From assembly GCA_036897625.1 (NCBI GenBank), contig JAYMTA010000034.1, forward strand, positions 1-64,000: a stretch of 64,000 bases of DNA. The letters are read 5' to 3'. Positions 48,601-60,738 of this stretch are shown one piece after another (the first letter of the stretch is position 1; every line of letters starts with the position of its first letter). Both the position numbers and the translations under genes were made by a program. The stretch is from Pelargonium cotyledonis. Lineage: Eukaryota; Streptophyta; Magnoliopsida; Geraniales; Geraniaceae. Under the pieces are notes generated by a model that saw only the letters and a program-made list of their open reading frames with translations, made no database searches and was not told where the DNA came from.

Positions 48601-51600
48601 AGAAAATATAATGACTAGAACTTAAGATAACCCCTTACGATCACACAGACAGAGATAGCTATTCAACCTCGTTGATATCATATTTTGCCTCACGGAGCCT
48701 CTCAGCCCAAAAGCTGAGGTCCCAATGGCTCAAATCATTAGCTTCTGCTGCACCCTGCTCCTTCGAGAAATTTTTTAGGTCTTCCAAATCTACAAAAATA
48801 AAGTAAGCTATCAGCTTGATAAGAACTTTTTACGAAACTAGGCATCAATCGTATTGTCATTCAAAAGTTTGCTCTTATAGTCATGTCCTGTACTCCTGAC
48901 TACCTACAGTAACCTTAGTTAATGGCCGAGTTCCATTTTGTAATACTGAATAAAGAATTATACAATCATGTCCACCTAAACTATGTAAAAGTTCACGGTA
49001 TTTATAAAGTATCCACAGTAATGATGAACTAAGATAACGTTGAGTCAAATACAATTTTAAGAAACAAAGCAAATATGTACAGCGTACACAACACACAATG
49101 TAGTGAAGAAATTTTTAAAGGCAACATTTCGAAATACAGAAAATATGTGTGTGTGTAGGAAATACAGATGACAACAATAAAATTATTTTCCCACAAATAA
49201 AACACTTATGCAGATTAAATTCCCCTTAAACTAGAAAGATGTATTAAATAACAACCGATTCAGTAACATAGTATTATACCTTTAACTGCAGGGTCCCAGG
49301 AAGCACTGCGAAGCTTTTCTAAAAGCTCTTGTGCTTTTTCAACAGTGGCCATTTTGGTTGCCATGCTTACCTGATAATACTAATATGTTTCAGTAAGAAG
49401 AAAAAAGAAATGCACTCCTCAACATAGCAACTCTATGAAAAAAATGTATCCCTACACATAAATGATCATACCTCAGCATAGTTATTGTGGTTTAAAAGCT
49501 TAGCCTTTTCCAATCTTAGCTTCAAGATTTGGTCGATGATTGGTGAATTATCCAAATCTCCACTTGAAGCACGAGTTATATAGGCTCGGTAGACTTCCTC
49601 ACGCAAAGCTCTGTTTTGAGCATGCTGCATGACAGGGAGAAAACTAGGGGCATCCAAAGTAATCATCCATGGCCCATTCTCAGCAGTTGCATCCTTGTGC
49701 CCCTGGTAAGACATAGAATTTAAAGATCACAATAAATAAAACAACACGAACATAATGCTAACAAATTACAAAAGTGGCAAAAATATATATTAAGAAATAG
49801 AAGAGATGTTAGATATCTGACTACCTTTGAAACTGCTGTTTGAGCAGCCAAACCAAGAGCACTAGCTGGCAATCCTGCAACATCTTTCTTGTCTGTTATT
49901 AATTTCTCGAACTTTTTTGTGGCATCTAAAACATTCTCCTCAAATTTGTGAGATAGTCTTTCAAGTTCCTGCATATCAACCAATGGTAAAAAGAAAGCAA
50001 CGGCCAATGCAAAAACTAGAGAAAAATCATGTTAAAAAAAGGCATTATTTATCTTAAAACTTTCATAATTATAATTCAATAAACATTTGTTTTCATCCAG
50101 ATGAACACAAGAGAGGGAGTGTTGTTTTCTAGTTCTAACAGAAAATTATGTAAAAGCTAACCTTTCCCACTTCTTATTGTGGAGTGATTAAGAAAAACAA
50201 CAATGATTTTGTGGTTAATAGCACACATTAATGTACATCCAAGGGTTTAATAATATTTACAAGAAAAGGGTAGTAAGAAAAGAAAAAAAAAGAGAGAGAG
50301 AGAGAGAGCTAAAAGCCTACATTTTTCAAGTACCTGCTATTATGTTATTGAATTTAAATTAAATTGTGATGCTGATGCAATGCAATAACCCTTCATTTAA
50401 AAAAAAAATGGCCCAATGGTTCAAGCTACACAATAGTGGGTAGCTCTCCTCTTTTCCCATAGCCCCACCCCACTCAATGGGATTCGAACCCACAACATCT
50501 CCCAAAAAAGTGTCTTGAACCATTGAGCCATCACCTAGAAGACATAACCCTTCATTTTATATATATTATGAAAGCTACTCGCTGGGATCTAAGAACAAAC
50601 ATGGTAAAGTTTTTAATGTACACATCTCATTTGCATAAATATCTTAACCAGAATATGCTGACATATAAAAACAGAAGCCAACTTTGAAAGAAAGATAGAT
50701 GATATGGACACATCAAATACTAAAGCATATACTTTATCCTCTTATACCAGTTGACTTTATTCATCAAAACTTAATAAGGCACCTGTTCAATTTTGTTGAA
50801 TTGTTCTCTTTTATCATCTTCAAGCGCAACACCATTCAGAACAGCTTCCTTTATTTGTCCTGCATACACACAAATAATAAAAATAAAAATCATGAAATTA
50901 TCCGAAACAAATTTAGTGCAAACTTAACTTTAAATCAGTATATGGAAAAATTACTGAGTGTAGTGTAAAATAACATTACAACACATTTTGAGTTCATGAA
51001 CCAAGTATTACCCGGTATCCCAAGTCAATTCCAGCTCAATTATTTTATGCCGTTTGTAGAAATGAAATATAACTTGCAATATACACATGTAACTGGACAA
51101 GATTTCCAAAATTAATGTAAATTTAAAGCAAGATTGAGTTCTGAGAAGGACTCGCAATTGATTTGGGTATGGCCTAAATAATCCAACACCCCGATAAACC
51201 ATTGGCTTGGGTCCAAACTGATTAAAGATCCAATTACAAGCTTAAAATATCTTATGAGGATGATTAATATAGTTCTTAGAACTAGGAAAGTACCAGCCTT
51301 TTCTTCTAGTAATCACATGTCATGCCATTAGAGTTAAGTGAATGTACCATTTACACTGATACAAGAAACTCAAGCTGCCCAAATACCTTCAACTACACGT
51401 TTACGAGCATCACTTAGCGTCTGCCACTCTGGAGACTGCTGAATAGCTTTAAATGCATTATATATAGGCTTACTCTGACCCAACCTGAGCGAAAACTTGA
51501 TTTTCTCCGGCTGGAAACAAAGAACAAATGCTATGAGAACTGAAATCACTGCAGAAAATCAAAATCATGTGCATTCCACTATGCAAATACAGATAAAATC

Positions 51601-52196
51601 AATCCAATTCCTCTTCTTCCAACTCCTAAATTAATTACTTCAAACTTAGTTTCTTCTTCAATTTGCAATCAATCCATACATTTCTACATCTGACTCTCGT
51701 TCAATAATGAGCTAGATGCTACACTAAGCTACAGTGAATCTCTGTAAATTAACTAAAAACTGGGTTTCACTCGAATTCAGGAAAAGACTGAAACTTCAAA
51801 TAGCCAAAGACATACTTGAACTTCTTCGATGGCGGCACGGAGATCAGCAGAATCCTTGACCGATTTGAGATGATTGACCATCCCCCAGACCACCGATAAC
51901 CGATCTACAATCTTCTCCAGCGGCTCTGCCAGCTTTGCCCATGACGGCTCCACCGTCCTCTCCAAATCATCCAGATCACTCTCCTACGCAAAATCAACCA
52001 AAACCCACAAAAGATCAAACAAAGCCCAGATCACCATTTACAGAAAAAATACACAAAATCTTACCAGTTTCTTCAAGAGAGCTCGAATCCCGGGACGAAC
52101 GTGCTTGGCCTCGACGACATCGAAAGGTGGGAAGTCGAAATCAGCCAAGAGGGGATTGTTCTCGATGCCCTCGTCGACTGCTGCGGAGGCGGCCAT
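45691..52196 (-). CDS. Thimet-type oligopeptidase, M3 family, cytosolic form (TOP2/CyOP-like)
   Basis: Seventeen exons on the minus strand: 52196-52065, 51983-51816, 51510-51387, 50859-50783, 49968-49825, 49702-49472, 49370-49280, 48789-48668, 48434-48327, 48207-47959, 47581-47436, 47261-47144, 46597-46438, 46318-46287, 46105-46040, 45935-45864 and 45777-45691, in phase, 708 residues. The zinc site is HEFGH (His 488, Glu 489, His 492) with Glu 518 in [10 protein letters not shown] as third ligand, 30 residues after the first His. [19 protein letters not shown] and the [16 protein letters not shown] end are M3 signatures. It cleaves peptides of roughly 8-23 residues; organellar relatives degrade presequences. 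From ATG 52196 ([20 protein letters not shown]) there is no targeting peptide, which fits the cytosolic isoform (At5g10540). Confidence 0.95.
47373..47392. repeat. GAT microsatellite in an oligopeptidase intron
   Basis: About six GAT units in the intron between exons 11 and 12. Confidence 0.75.
48269..48291. repeat. GA microsatellite in an oligopeptidase intron
   Basis: Eleven GA units between exons 9 and 10. A second GA run (50290-50308) lies in the intron between exons 4 and 5. Confidence 0.8.
50399..50543 (-). mobile_element. tRNA-derived SINE with perfect target-site duplication
   Basis: Flanked by identical 14-base repeats ATAACCCTTCATTT at 50385-50398 and 50544-50557. On the minus strand the element begins GTCTTCTAGG, has an A-box-like TGGCTCAATGG and a B box GGTTCGAATCC about 40 bases on, and ends in an oligo-T tail after GGGCCA. 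A T-tail is known from Au-type plant SINEs. It sits in the intron between exons 4 and 5 of the oligopeptidase gene. The perfect duplication suggests a fairly recent insertion. Confidence 0.8.
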
Positions 52197-53408
52197 GGAT
52201 GGAGCTTGAAATTGCACAAGGGTAGAGAAGTAGACTGGACTTGCGAAAAAGGGAATGGTGAGGACGGAAGGAGAATGAGGGAACAAGGTAGAGACAATTC
52301 TTATCAATTTTTATAACAAGAAAATATTATTATAATAATAATTATTGTATTTGATTTGTTTAAAAAAATATATATGTATAATCACCTGATCGAGGACGTT
52401 AGGTCGAGCTGATTAAATGTTTTGTATTGTATATATGGTTTTGTGTTAAGTCTTTTTTGGTCGACGGGAAAAAAGTTACCTTTGATGTATAACTCATTTG
52501 ATAAAATTTCAAATTCGAGAACTCAACTGACAAAAGTTTCGGTTTTGAGCACCTATTTGTCGACTGGGTATAGCTATCTTTTTGTAGAGCTCAAATGATA
52601 AAAAACCCATGTTGTATAGCTCTCTGGTTTGCTTCTTTTTTCTACTGCTTGTATGTAATGGACTACTACATTAACTCTATGGCTCATGCTCGCTGACAAG
52701 AAACACGTCAAGAAGCTCAGAGAATTATATGTCCAAGAAACAAGACTCACAAGCAAATGCTCCCATAAGTGAAGACCAACAAGTGCCTATAGTCTCTCGG
52801 ATGGTTACTTGTTATAGACAAGAAATGGAACATGAAGCTGTTGCATCCGTTCTCGCGAGCTCAAATAGGGCTTCGCCTTCCAAGACCTCGATGACGCTTG
52901 GAATTACAACATGCACATTAATTTTGTTTCCAAGTTTGCGCTGTCCGCAAACCCGTCTCAGGATTATACTCGAGTTGTGACAAACTCAATTGATACTAAC
53001 GCATAGTCGCATACATAAATAAACTCTATGGAAGTTCAGACATTTTCCAAAGAGGTTATATGTATATTCACAATCAGTTTGAGAATTCACACATCAATTC
53101 AAAAAGGGAAGGAGAGGAAGTGAAATTGGCTTTTCAAAGCCTCATATTAATATGTATGTATATACATTACATAAAATTCACATTAAGATTGGCTGGATCA
53201 AGATGGATATTACAAACAACAACTTTAATTTGACATCATTTTGATACTTACTGCCCACAAGTACTCTCATTTCAGGGTCCTCTGTCAACTACCCAGTAAA
53301 GTTTATTCTGTATCTGCTTCCACTGTCTGTACCAAGAGCAAAGCTTAAGTTAAACATCCAGAAAATGCAATAAAAAGGCTATGTTGTTTGCCAGATACCA
53401 TACTGTCC
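52197..53408. other. Spacer upstream of the oligopeptidase gene
   Basis: Starts with the 5' UTR and promoter of the oligopeptidase gene. An 83-codon ORF at 52729-52980 begins with ATG but resembles no family I can name with confidence, and it could be a gene fragment. No repeat boundaries were found. Confidence 0.45.
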
Positions 53409-53733
53409 AATAAAGGTGGCAATTCATGTGTTTGTGATAGATGTGTTTGTGTCGTGTTGAAGATTGAATGCGTGTTGCACGAACTGATATGAACACGACA
53501 CGTTGTAGAACATACACGTTTTGATATTGGGACTAACTTACAATTGTACGTACTCTAAAGTTTGTTGTGTGTGTCACAACGAATAGTTAATCGTGTGCGT
53601 GCGTGTTTCGGAGGCTCAACACGAACGAAACACAATTACTGAACGTATTGGGTTCTCCAAGAGGAACACGACAACAAGATTACAAAATGTGTGATGTTGT
53701 GTTCGTGTTGCTATACGAATTGCCAGCTTTATT
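53409..53733. repeat. Fold-back MITE downstream of the SHMT gene
   Basis: The 17-base ends are inverted copies with one mismatch: AATAAAGGTGGCAATTC at 53409-53425 and GAATTGCCAGCTTTATT at 53717-53733. Inside are many CGTGTTG, GTGTCGTG and CACGACACG words, which make much of the 325 bases able to pair with itself. No coding capacity. It lies 66 bases past the SHMT stop codon, so it may be in the 3' UTR. Confidence 0.65.
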
Positions 53734-53799
53734 GTCAAGGATAAGATTAGATATTGGTAAATCAGTGCGGCATTTACCTAGAGCAACAAAATTTGCTCC

Positions 53800-56700
53800 T
53801 CAGTTCTTGTACTTCATGGTTTCTTTCTCAAACCCAATTGTTGGGAATTGTTTTGCATACTCCTCAACATCATGACGAAGCTTTTTGAGCTCAGATTGGA
53901 AGCTTGGAGAATCCATGGTGGCAACAAAGTCCTTCAACTTTGTTCCTGAATCACAAAGCATAAGGGCATGTCATCCACACTAGCCAGCAAACAACAAATA
54001 GAAAATTATGAAACATCATATATAGAAGATATAGGAACCTTTGGTCTCAGCCTTAATCTTCAGAGACAACTTGACAGCAGCGTCAAAGAAGAATGCTACT
54101 TTGGCAAAATCCTCCTCAATAAATCCCCTTGAGGTAAGAGCTGGGGTTCCTGGAAAGCAAAGAGAATTTTGTCGGGAAAGTTCATGTAATCGAATCTGTC
54201 ATAAACATAAATGCAACTCGATAAGTGAAAAGTACTTACCCATTCTGATACCACCAGGAACCATTGCAGACACATCACCTGGAACGGTGTTTTTGTTGGC
54301 TGCAATGTGAACAGCTTCCAGTACCTTTTCAACTCTGGATCCATCAATACCCTGTAAAACAAAAATTACAAGAAAATATGAATTTGCCTTGTGTTGTTTA
54401 GTTGGACAAAAAGGCTGGGTTTTTGTTGTTGAATTTTCCTATGTTTTATGATACATACCATATTGAAAGTGTCTAAATAAAAGTCAAAGAAGTCGGAAAA
54501 TAAAATTATTTGTTACCTTAGGCTTCAAATTCACCAACACTAAATGGTTGTCTGTCCCACCAGAGACAAGTTCATAGCCGTCCTTGGCCAGAGTCTGCAA
54601 AATGGTTAAAAAGTTCAGTGACAAACAGTAGAAGTATCTATCAAACAATCTATGCAAATGAGAGACCTCATATTTGTTATAAGAAAATAAAAAAGAAGAA
54701 TTACTTGAAGAAAGATAACGTTTCAATAAAACATGCTGGTATGTTTAGTAAATATAATACCTCTGCAAATTTTGCACAATTGCTGAGAACCTGCTCTTGA
54801 TAAGCTCTGTACTCTGCTGTTGTAGCCTGCATTAGTTTAATACAAAACTAAGAATGACGTTTTTGAATGAATTTAAATGTTTTAAAGTGTAATGCCATGA
54901 CGACTCTGGATGTTCAAGTAAAGCAAAAAAAGAAAGGAAATACGTCTTTTCTCCCATTAAGCTATAGATTACACTGGGTACTATTTATGATGAGAATTAG
55001 ATATACACTGAGTCACTTCAAAGTCATGTATTTCTTCATTGAGAGTCTATAAGGGTGAGTCGAAGACTCGAAGCTTCAAGAACACCTAAAAGAGTGTCAT
55101 TTGTATTGACTAGTCATAAACAAACAATTATTAACTAAACCTAAGACATACTGAGATGTCAATCAACCTAACATACAAGGCAACTAAAACAGAATCTTTG
55201 ACATGAAGGAAATGCAAAGATTGATGCACCATCAGATTGATAGCATACCTGTTTCAAAGCAACAGCTAAACCAGTGATTGTGTGGTTGTGTGGGCCACCT
55301 TGAAGTCCAGGAAAGACTGCTTGATTGATTTTGTCTTCATAGTCGTACAACACCTTCAAGAAAACTAGCTATTGTAAATAATTGTTCGAGCTCAAATAGC
55401 TGAGCATAACAATCTAGATGGTTTTCCAAACAAAAAGAAAAAATAAACACTTGATTCAACCTACCTCCTTTCCTTGTTTGTTGATCTCTTTTACCCCTTT
55501 CCTGAAGAAAATCATGGCCCCACGTGGCCCACGAAGTGACTTGTGAGTTGTAGTGGTTACTACATCAGCATACTCAAACGGCGATGGGATGACATCAGCA
55601 GCAACCAACCCACTGATGTGTGCCATATCAGCTAACATTATAGCTTTTTGTTTGTCGCAGACCTGTTGCATAATTAAAATGTCAAACGACAAAGCTCCAA
55701 GAATACAAAATCTGGTGTATATCCTGAAATGAATATCTCAAATCAAAAAATGAAATTACCTTGCGAATGCGTTCATAATCATACAGACGTGCATAAGCAC
55801 TGGCACCTGCAACTATCAACTTTGGCCTGAAGAGTGTTGCACTTTTCTCCATCTGTTGTCAATAGTTTACTAATCAGATAAATCTTCTACCTCATAAAAA
55901 TGGAAGAATGAACGTAAGCATATAATTTGCTCAGATGATTTGAAACAATATGATATGTAATCTTGCGACTTATAATTATACAATATTGATGTCTACAAAG
56001 AATCAGGGAGTTTAAACAACATTCTAACATCCCCCATGAATCTCTTCGAGTGTCACAAAAGACTAGTATATGTTGGAGACCAGAGTAATTTAATCATGTA
56101 TTCTTGCTTATACAGCTATTCTACATTTTACACTAGCAGGTATAAAAGAGTCAACATGCTTCTCCAAAGGGCACATCAAATCAAAATTTGAGCATACTCT
56201 ACGTGCCTGAATAGTGGTAGTTCAGCTTTATAGAAGTCTCTTTATATTTTAACAAATTTCATCTTTCTATGTAGACTAACCTTACAAAACCACAAATATA
56301 TCGAATAAGATCAATTATTTGAAAAAAAAAAAAAGCATTGCAGAAAAAGGAGTGTGGCTAAAAATATTTACCATTGTAATTAATAAACAAACTGCAAATC
56401 TACCTGGTCATAGTCGATGTAGCCAGTGCTCTCATTCAATCTGTATGGCATTGTCTCAAAAAATATAGAGACGGCAGATATCTTTTTGGTGTCAGTCTGC
56501 AAACACAAAAATAAATTATGAAACTGCTATTTCATCTAACAAACACGGTAAGAAACTAAAGAACAAAATTCGTTCATCAAAGTCTCAAAAGACTAATAAT
56601 TGTTAGGAAGCCATATAATAATTTAATAAAACAGGAGATAACATAGATATTAGAAGTACCTGGTAACCATGAGAAAGATGTCCACCGTGAGGAAGATCAA

Positions 56701-58058
56701 GAGCCATAATTCTCTCATGAGGCTTTAACAGTGCAGTATAGACTTGGAAATTAGCTGGAGACCCAGACAGAGACTGCACATTGACTGTTACATAAAAAGT
56801 ATTGATGGATTCAGAAAAGCGAGGATTAATCTCACACTATAGTATATTAGATAATTATGTATACCACTAGCGGACCCAAAGCCCTTTTCGTTAATATATA
56901 ACTAAATAATGTTGTATTATGCATATGATATGGCCCAAAATGTTGATTAGATATACACATATATCATCTTGCTGGTTGCATGGCACCTACCTCCCCATTT
57001 AGCAGGGTCCAACCGAAAAGCTTCCAGAGCACGCTTCTGACATAAGGTTTCAGCCATGTCAATGTACCTGAAAGATCAATGTTTCGCTTGTTTCAATCAA
57101 AATCAAACAAAAAACTCAGAAATTTAGAAGAAAGTTACAGAAACAATAATAGTCACGACCAAGAAATTGAGAGTGCATCACATACTCATTTCCTCCATAG
57201 TATCTAGCTCCGGGATATCCCTCACTGTACTTGTTGGTCATGACAGACCCAACCGCTTGCATTACAGAGACAGATGTGAAGTTCTCAGATGGAATGAGTT
57301 CAAGTCCCTATATACAAACATATTCCATATTAAGTCTATAACCAGAAAACTAGTCAATAAATAACATAAAATTCTATAACAAAAACAAAACATTAATTCC
57401 TCTTGATGTTCTATCCCAAAAACATCAAAGAGAAATAACCACAAACTAAACTTACAGACACATACAAGACACAAATTGAATCATAGTCAATTCAACAATT
57501 AGAGCAAAAAATTCAAATTCAAATTCCATATCCAAACCTTCCACTGTCTGGTCTTTTCATGCTCAATAATGTCAGCAATCTCTGGATCAACAACCTCTAG
57601 CGGAGCATTGAGCTGCTTCGGCCACTGTAAATGCAAGGTAACAACAACTATAGTGAATACAAATTACCAAAACCAGAACCAAAATTCAAATACGAGAGAC
57701 AGAGAATCCGCTTACTGAAACACCGCCCTTCTCCTCCACAGCTTCGTTCGGCAAAGACGACTGGGAATCGAAGTTCCAAATCCAAACGAAAACGAATCAG
57801 TAATGAAAACAAACAAATCTTAACGTCACAGAATCATTAAAACATTAAAACTCCACGTTCTCTGTTTGTTTCTCGGGAAAACTAACGAGAATCCTCCGCA
57901 AAACGCTGCAACAAGTAAGCAACAACACTTAAATTTCACAAAACCAAAGAGAAAAGAGACGGAACCACCATGTAGTGAAGAGCGCCGCCATTGAAGAGAG
58001 GTCGAATCGGCTTCTCGACCGAGGACGAGAGCCTGCGAAGCGCCAATGCCATAGCCAT
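53800..58058 (-). CDS. SHM1: Serine hydroxymethyltransferase, mitochondrial (SHM1-like)
   Basis: Fifteen exons on the minus strand: 58058-57969, 57760-57716, 57624-57538, 57307-57186, 57067-56991, 56784-56660, 56496-56404, 55852-55760, 55662-55465, 55353-55249, 54826-54761, 54594-54517, 54351-54240, 54149-54039 and 53945-53800, in phase, 515 residues (Arabidopsis SHM1 has 517). The presequence is Ala/Arg/Ser-rich ([20 protein letters not shown]). The PLP lysine is Lys 285 in [26 protein letters not shown] and GGPHNHTI are further family motifs. It converts serine and tetrahydrofolate to glycine and 5,10-methylene-THF; with glycine decarboxylase it runs the mitochondrial step of photorespiration. 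At4g37930 (SHM1) neighbours the GRDP2/At4g37920 block in Arabidopsis, which supports orthology. Confidence 0.97.
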
Positions 58059-58059
58059 T

Positions 58060-58081
58060 TCTCTCTCTCTCTCTCTCTCTC
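58060..58081 (-). repeat. GA repeat in the SHMT 5' UTR
   Basis: About eleven GA units on the gene strand, ending two bases before the start codon. GAGA tracts in 5' UTRs are bound by BBR/BPC proteins, and repeat length may affect expression. Confidence 0.8.
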
Positions 58082-58085
58082 ACTC

Positions 58086-59125
58086 TCTGCTCTGCTCTGC
58101 TCTTCTCTTCTCTGTGTGTGGCTCTTCTGTGGACTCTGGTTATGGGTGAGTTTTTGGTGGTTGCAGAGATTTTCTGGTTTCTGAGTCCTAGTCACTAACC
58201 ATGGCCCACCAAATTAGATAGTGACACTTGGCATAATGGCATTGTTTCTGTGCTCACCATTTGGACGGAAAGTATGGTACGTGCTGCATCGGAGGGGGGA
58301 GAAAGATCAGATAGCTGTAGTAGCTCTCCACCGTGTGATTGGTACAATTGTAGCCGTTGGATTGTTAGAGATTCCTATATTTGTTATGGTGTAGTTGTAT
58401 GTGAATAATGCTAACAACTAAGTACGTGGTGGAAGGAAGTGTATTGATTTGGCATATTTGTTTACCATCAATGTTTTACCATAGCATTCATTTAAGGTAT
58501 TAAGTAATCAAAATCTTTCGGGTTTACCCGAATATTATTTTTTCTCTAGACGATCTTAAGAGCAAACCTTGCATTCATACAATGTATTTAAGGAAAGTTT
58601 ATCTCGGTAAAAATGTCTAGCTCTTTGCACATATTAAAACTATTTTCTCAACGGACCATTATGTCCATGTTTTATTTTTTATTGCATATCATTATTCATT
58701 AGTCTAAATGATTTAGTTACATGATGGATGGGTTTCAACTCAAGTAAATAGGATAGATAGTGCAAGAGCATATATCAACCCCACAAAAAGAACATATATA
58801 TATATATTTTTGGTGGCGGTGGTGTTAAGAGAAAGATGACACCAAAACTAGCCATGAATGGCCTATCCACACTCCTCATTTTGTAGCAACAAAGAGACTC
58901 CAAAGGATAGAAGAGGATAGGATGTAATGGGTTTGTGAGACAAGTGATGCCACCAAAGCCTCCTCTATCACCAACCACTGTGTCACTATCACAATCTTGG
59001 ATTTAGATAGCTTCTAGTCCTAGCTCTTTAAGGCCTTGTGTCAAAAGCCCAAATGAGAAATGGGCTATTGGGTTGGTGGACTAATGGAATGGGTCGGGTT
59101 TGAATGAAAAGCCCAAAAGACTACT
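58086..59125. other. SHMT promoter and spacer, no gene seen
   Basis: About 1 kb of non-coding DNA. A TA run lies at about 58795-58810. No protein-like ORF is present. Confidence 0.55.
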
Positions 59126-59130
59126 AAAAA
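59126..59130 (-). terminator. RNA polymerase III terminator of the tRNA gene
   Basis: A run of five T on the minus strand, 16 bases after the last tRNA base, with further T-rich sequence just before it. Confidence 0.7.
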
Positions 59131-59145
59131 GAAATGAATAGCCGA

Positions 59146-59169
59146 CGCTAGAAGGAGGGCTTGAACCTC

Positions 59170-59202
<33 letters not shown>

Positions 59203-59219
59203 AACTGAGCTATTCCAGC
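59146..59219 (-). tRNA. tRNA-Asn (GTT)
   Basis: A 74-base cloverleaf on the minus strand. The acceptor stem GCTGGAA pairs with TTCTAGC with one G-T pair; the D arm has GCTC and GAGC; the anticodon loop is CTGTTAA with anticodon GTT inside stem TGTGG/CCACA; and the T arm is GGAGG-TTCAAGC-CCTCC. A box and B box (GGTTCAAGC) are intact and there is no intron. CAA-rich sequence (AACAAACAAG) lies just upstream, as is usual at plant tRNA start sites. Confidence 0.96.
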
Positions 59220-60738
59220 TTGTTTGTTAGAGGTTGGCTTAACAAATTTTAATCATGTCATGTTGAAGGTTGGGACCCTACATGACCACGTTGAACGCGG
59301 AAATGGTATGCTTTTTAACACAAAGTATTAAATAATTAACACAGTAACAAAATGGGTCTTATTGGCGCGCACAAACACAAGACATTGAAAATGTAACCAA
59401 TTGGTTGTGCTGACACAAAACGACATGAATACGATCTCATATGTTTTGAAAGATAGAACCAACACGTTTGTGCATAATGTGTAGTGCGTCGTGCATGTCG
59501 CACTCCTACCTGATACGCAAGCCGAATAAGAGAAATAAGTATAAGGTTAAACCTGCACGTGAATGAGTAGACTTAAGTTAAAAGAATTAACTTAAAATTC
59601 ACATACGAGCGTTTCCAATTCATTACCTAGAACAATTATTGTTCTAATAAAACTCATGCATGCATGAGTACATTGCATGGGACACAAGAACATGATGGAA
59701 CACACAGCTAGCTAGCTGCAAGTGCATGCACTGCACAAACTCTGAGCAGAAACAACAACACATCGATCGATTCGATTCCACTTTCTTTTCTTGAACTGTA
59801 CTGTTACTTCAAGCTCGAGCAATGGTGTCTCATAATTCAAAAACTTGTGAATAATGTGCAAGAACCAAGAGTATCCGATAACGCTAGCTTCAAGCCCTGA
59901 ACCGCTAGTTCAAAAAACAGCAGGTGAGGTTAAAAAAGGAATCTCAGAATAGTTCAAGCAAGAAACGATAGACAAAGAGATGGAACAAGGGACACCGAAT
60001 CCCAGAAATTGAATGTTTGTATGTGACAGTCATGTCTGGTTGTTTCTTTAATCTTTTACAAAAATAGGCAAGAAACGACACTTAACAAGTCCCCACAAAG
60101 TTTCTTGGTGGAAGTGGCTAGCTAGCTACAATTAGGGTTGGTTTAGTTGTACCAGAATCACATGCTTAATTGTTTTAGGATAACGATGTTTTTTTCATGT
60201 GAACTGGTGCATAACCACCAAGAGAAAGTAACGTTTTTAATTAATTTTGATGTTGGGTTAAAATAATAATATTCAAATGACCATCAACGCCCAACAAAAG
60301 GATTAGGTTAAATTCGATCACTACAAGACATATAGTTTTGAGAGACGACTTATAAAATTTTGCATTCTTTGACATGTCTTATAAGATGATCAAGTCTAAT
60401 CTGCTTTCACTTGGGAGATGGTCTAAATGAAGCCATTTTTCTTGTCGTGGATGACAATGGAAGAGAAAACACATGCATGAGCTCGTATGTGTTAATCTAC
60501 TTATTTTTTTATTGAATGACTTGTGAAAACCTCATTTCTCTTCATTTTTAACTTTTTTAATGATCAATGTAGTGAGAAAAATATAATTGAGCAAACGTAT
60601 CCAATATTAAATGCGGTTATGCAATCAAGCTTGTAGACAATGAACAAAAATATTGTCGAGATGACTACAAGAATATAGTTAGAAAATCATTCAACTAAAA
60701 ACTCGAGGTAATAGTATAAGTTCTTTTTTATATTTTAA
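59220..60738. other. Spacer, no gene seen
   Basis: 59310-59515 holds decayed CGTG-rich repeat sequence. The rest is AT-rich non-coding DNA. Confidence 0.5.

Noticed and set aside
52729-52980. 83-codon ORF with ATG in the spacer above the oligopeptidase gene
   Set aside because: The middle (RQEMEHEAVASVLASS) faintly recalls a transcription-factor tail, but there is no domain, no supporting exon and no clear family. It could be a gene fragment; not called.
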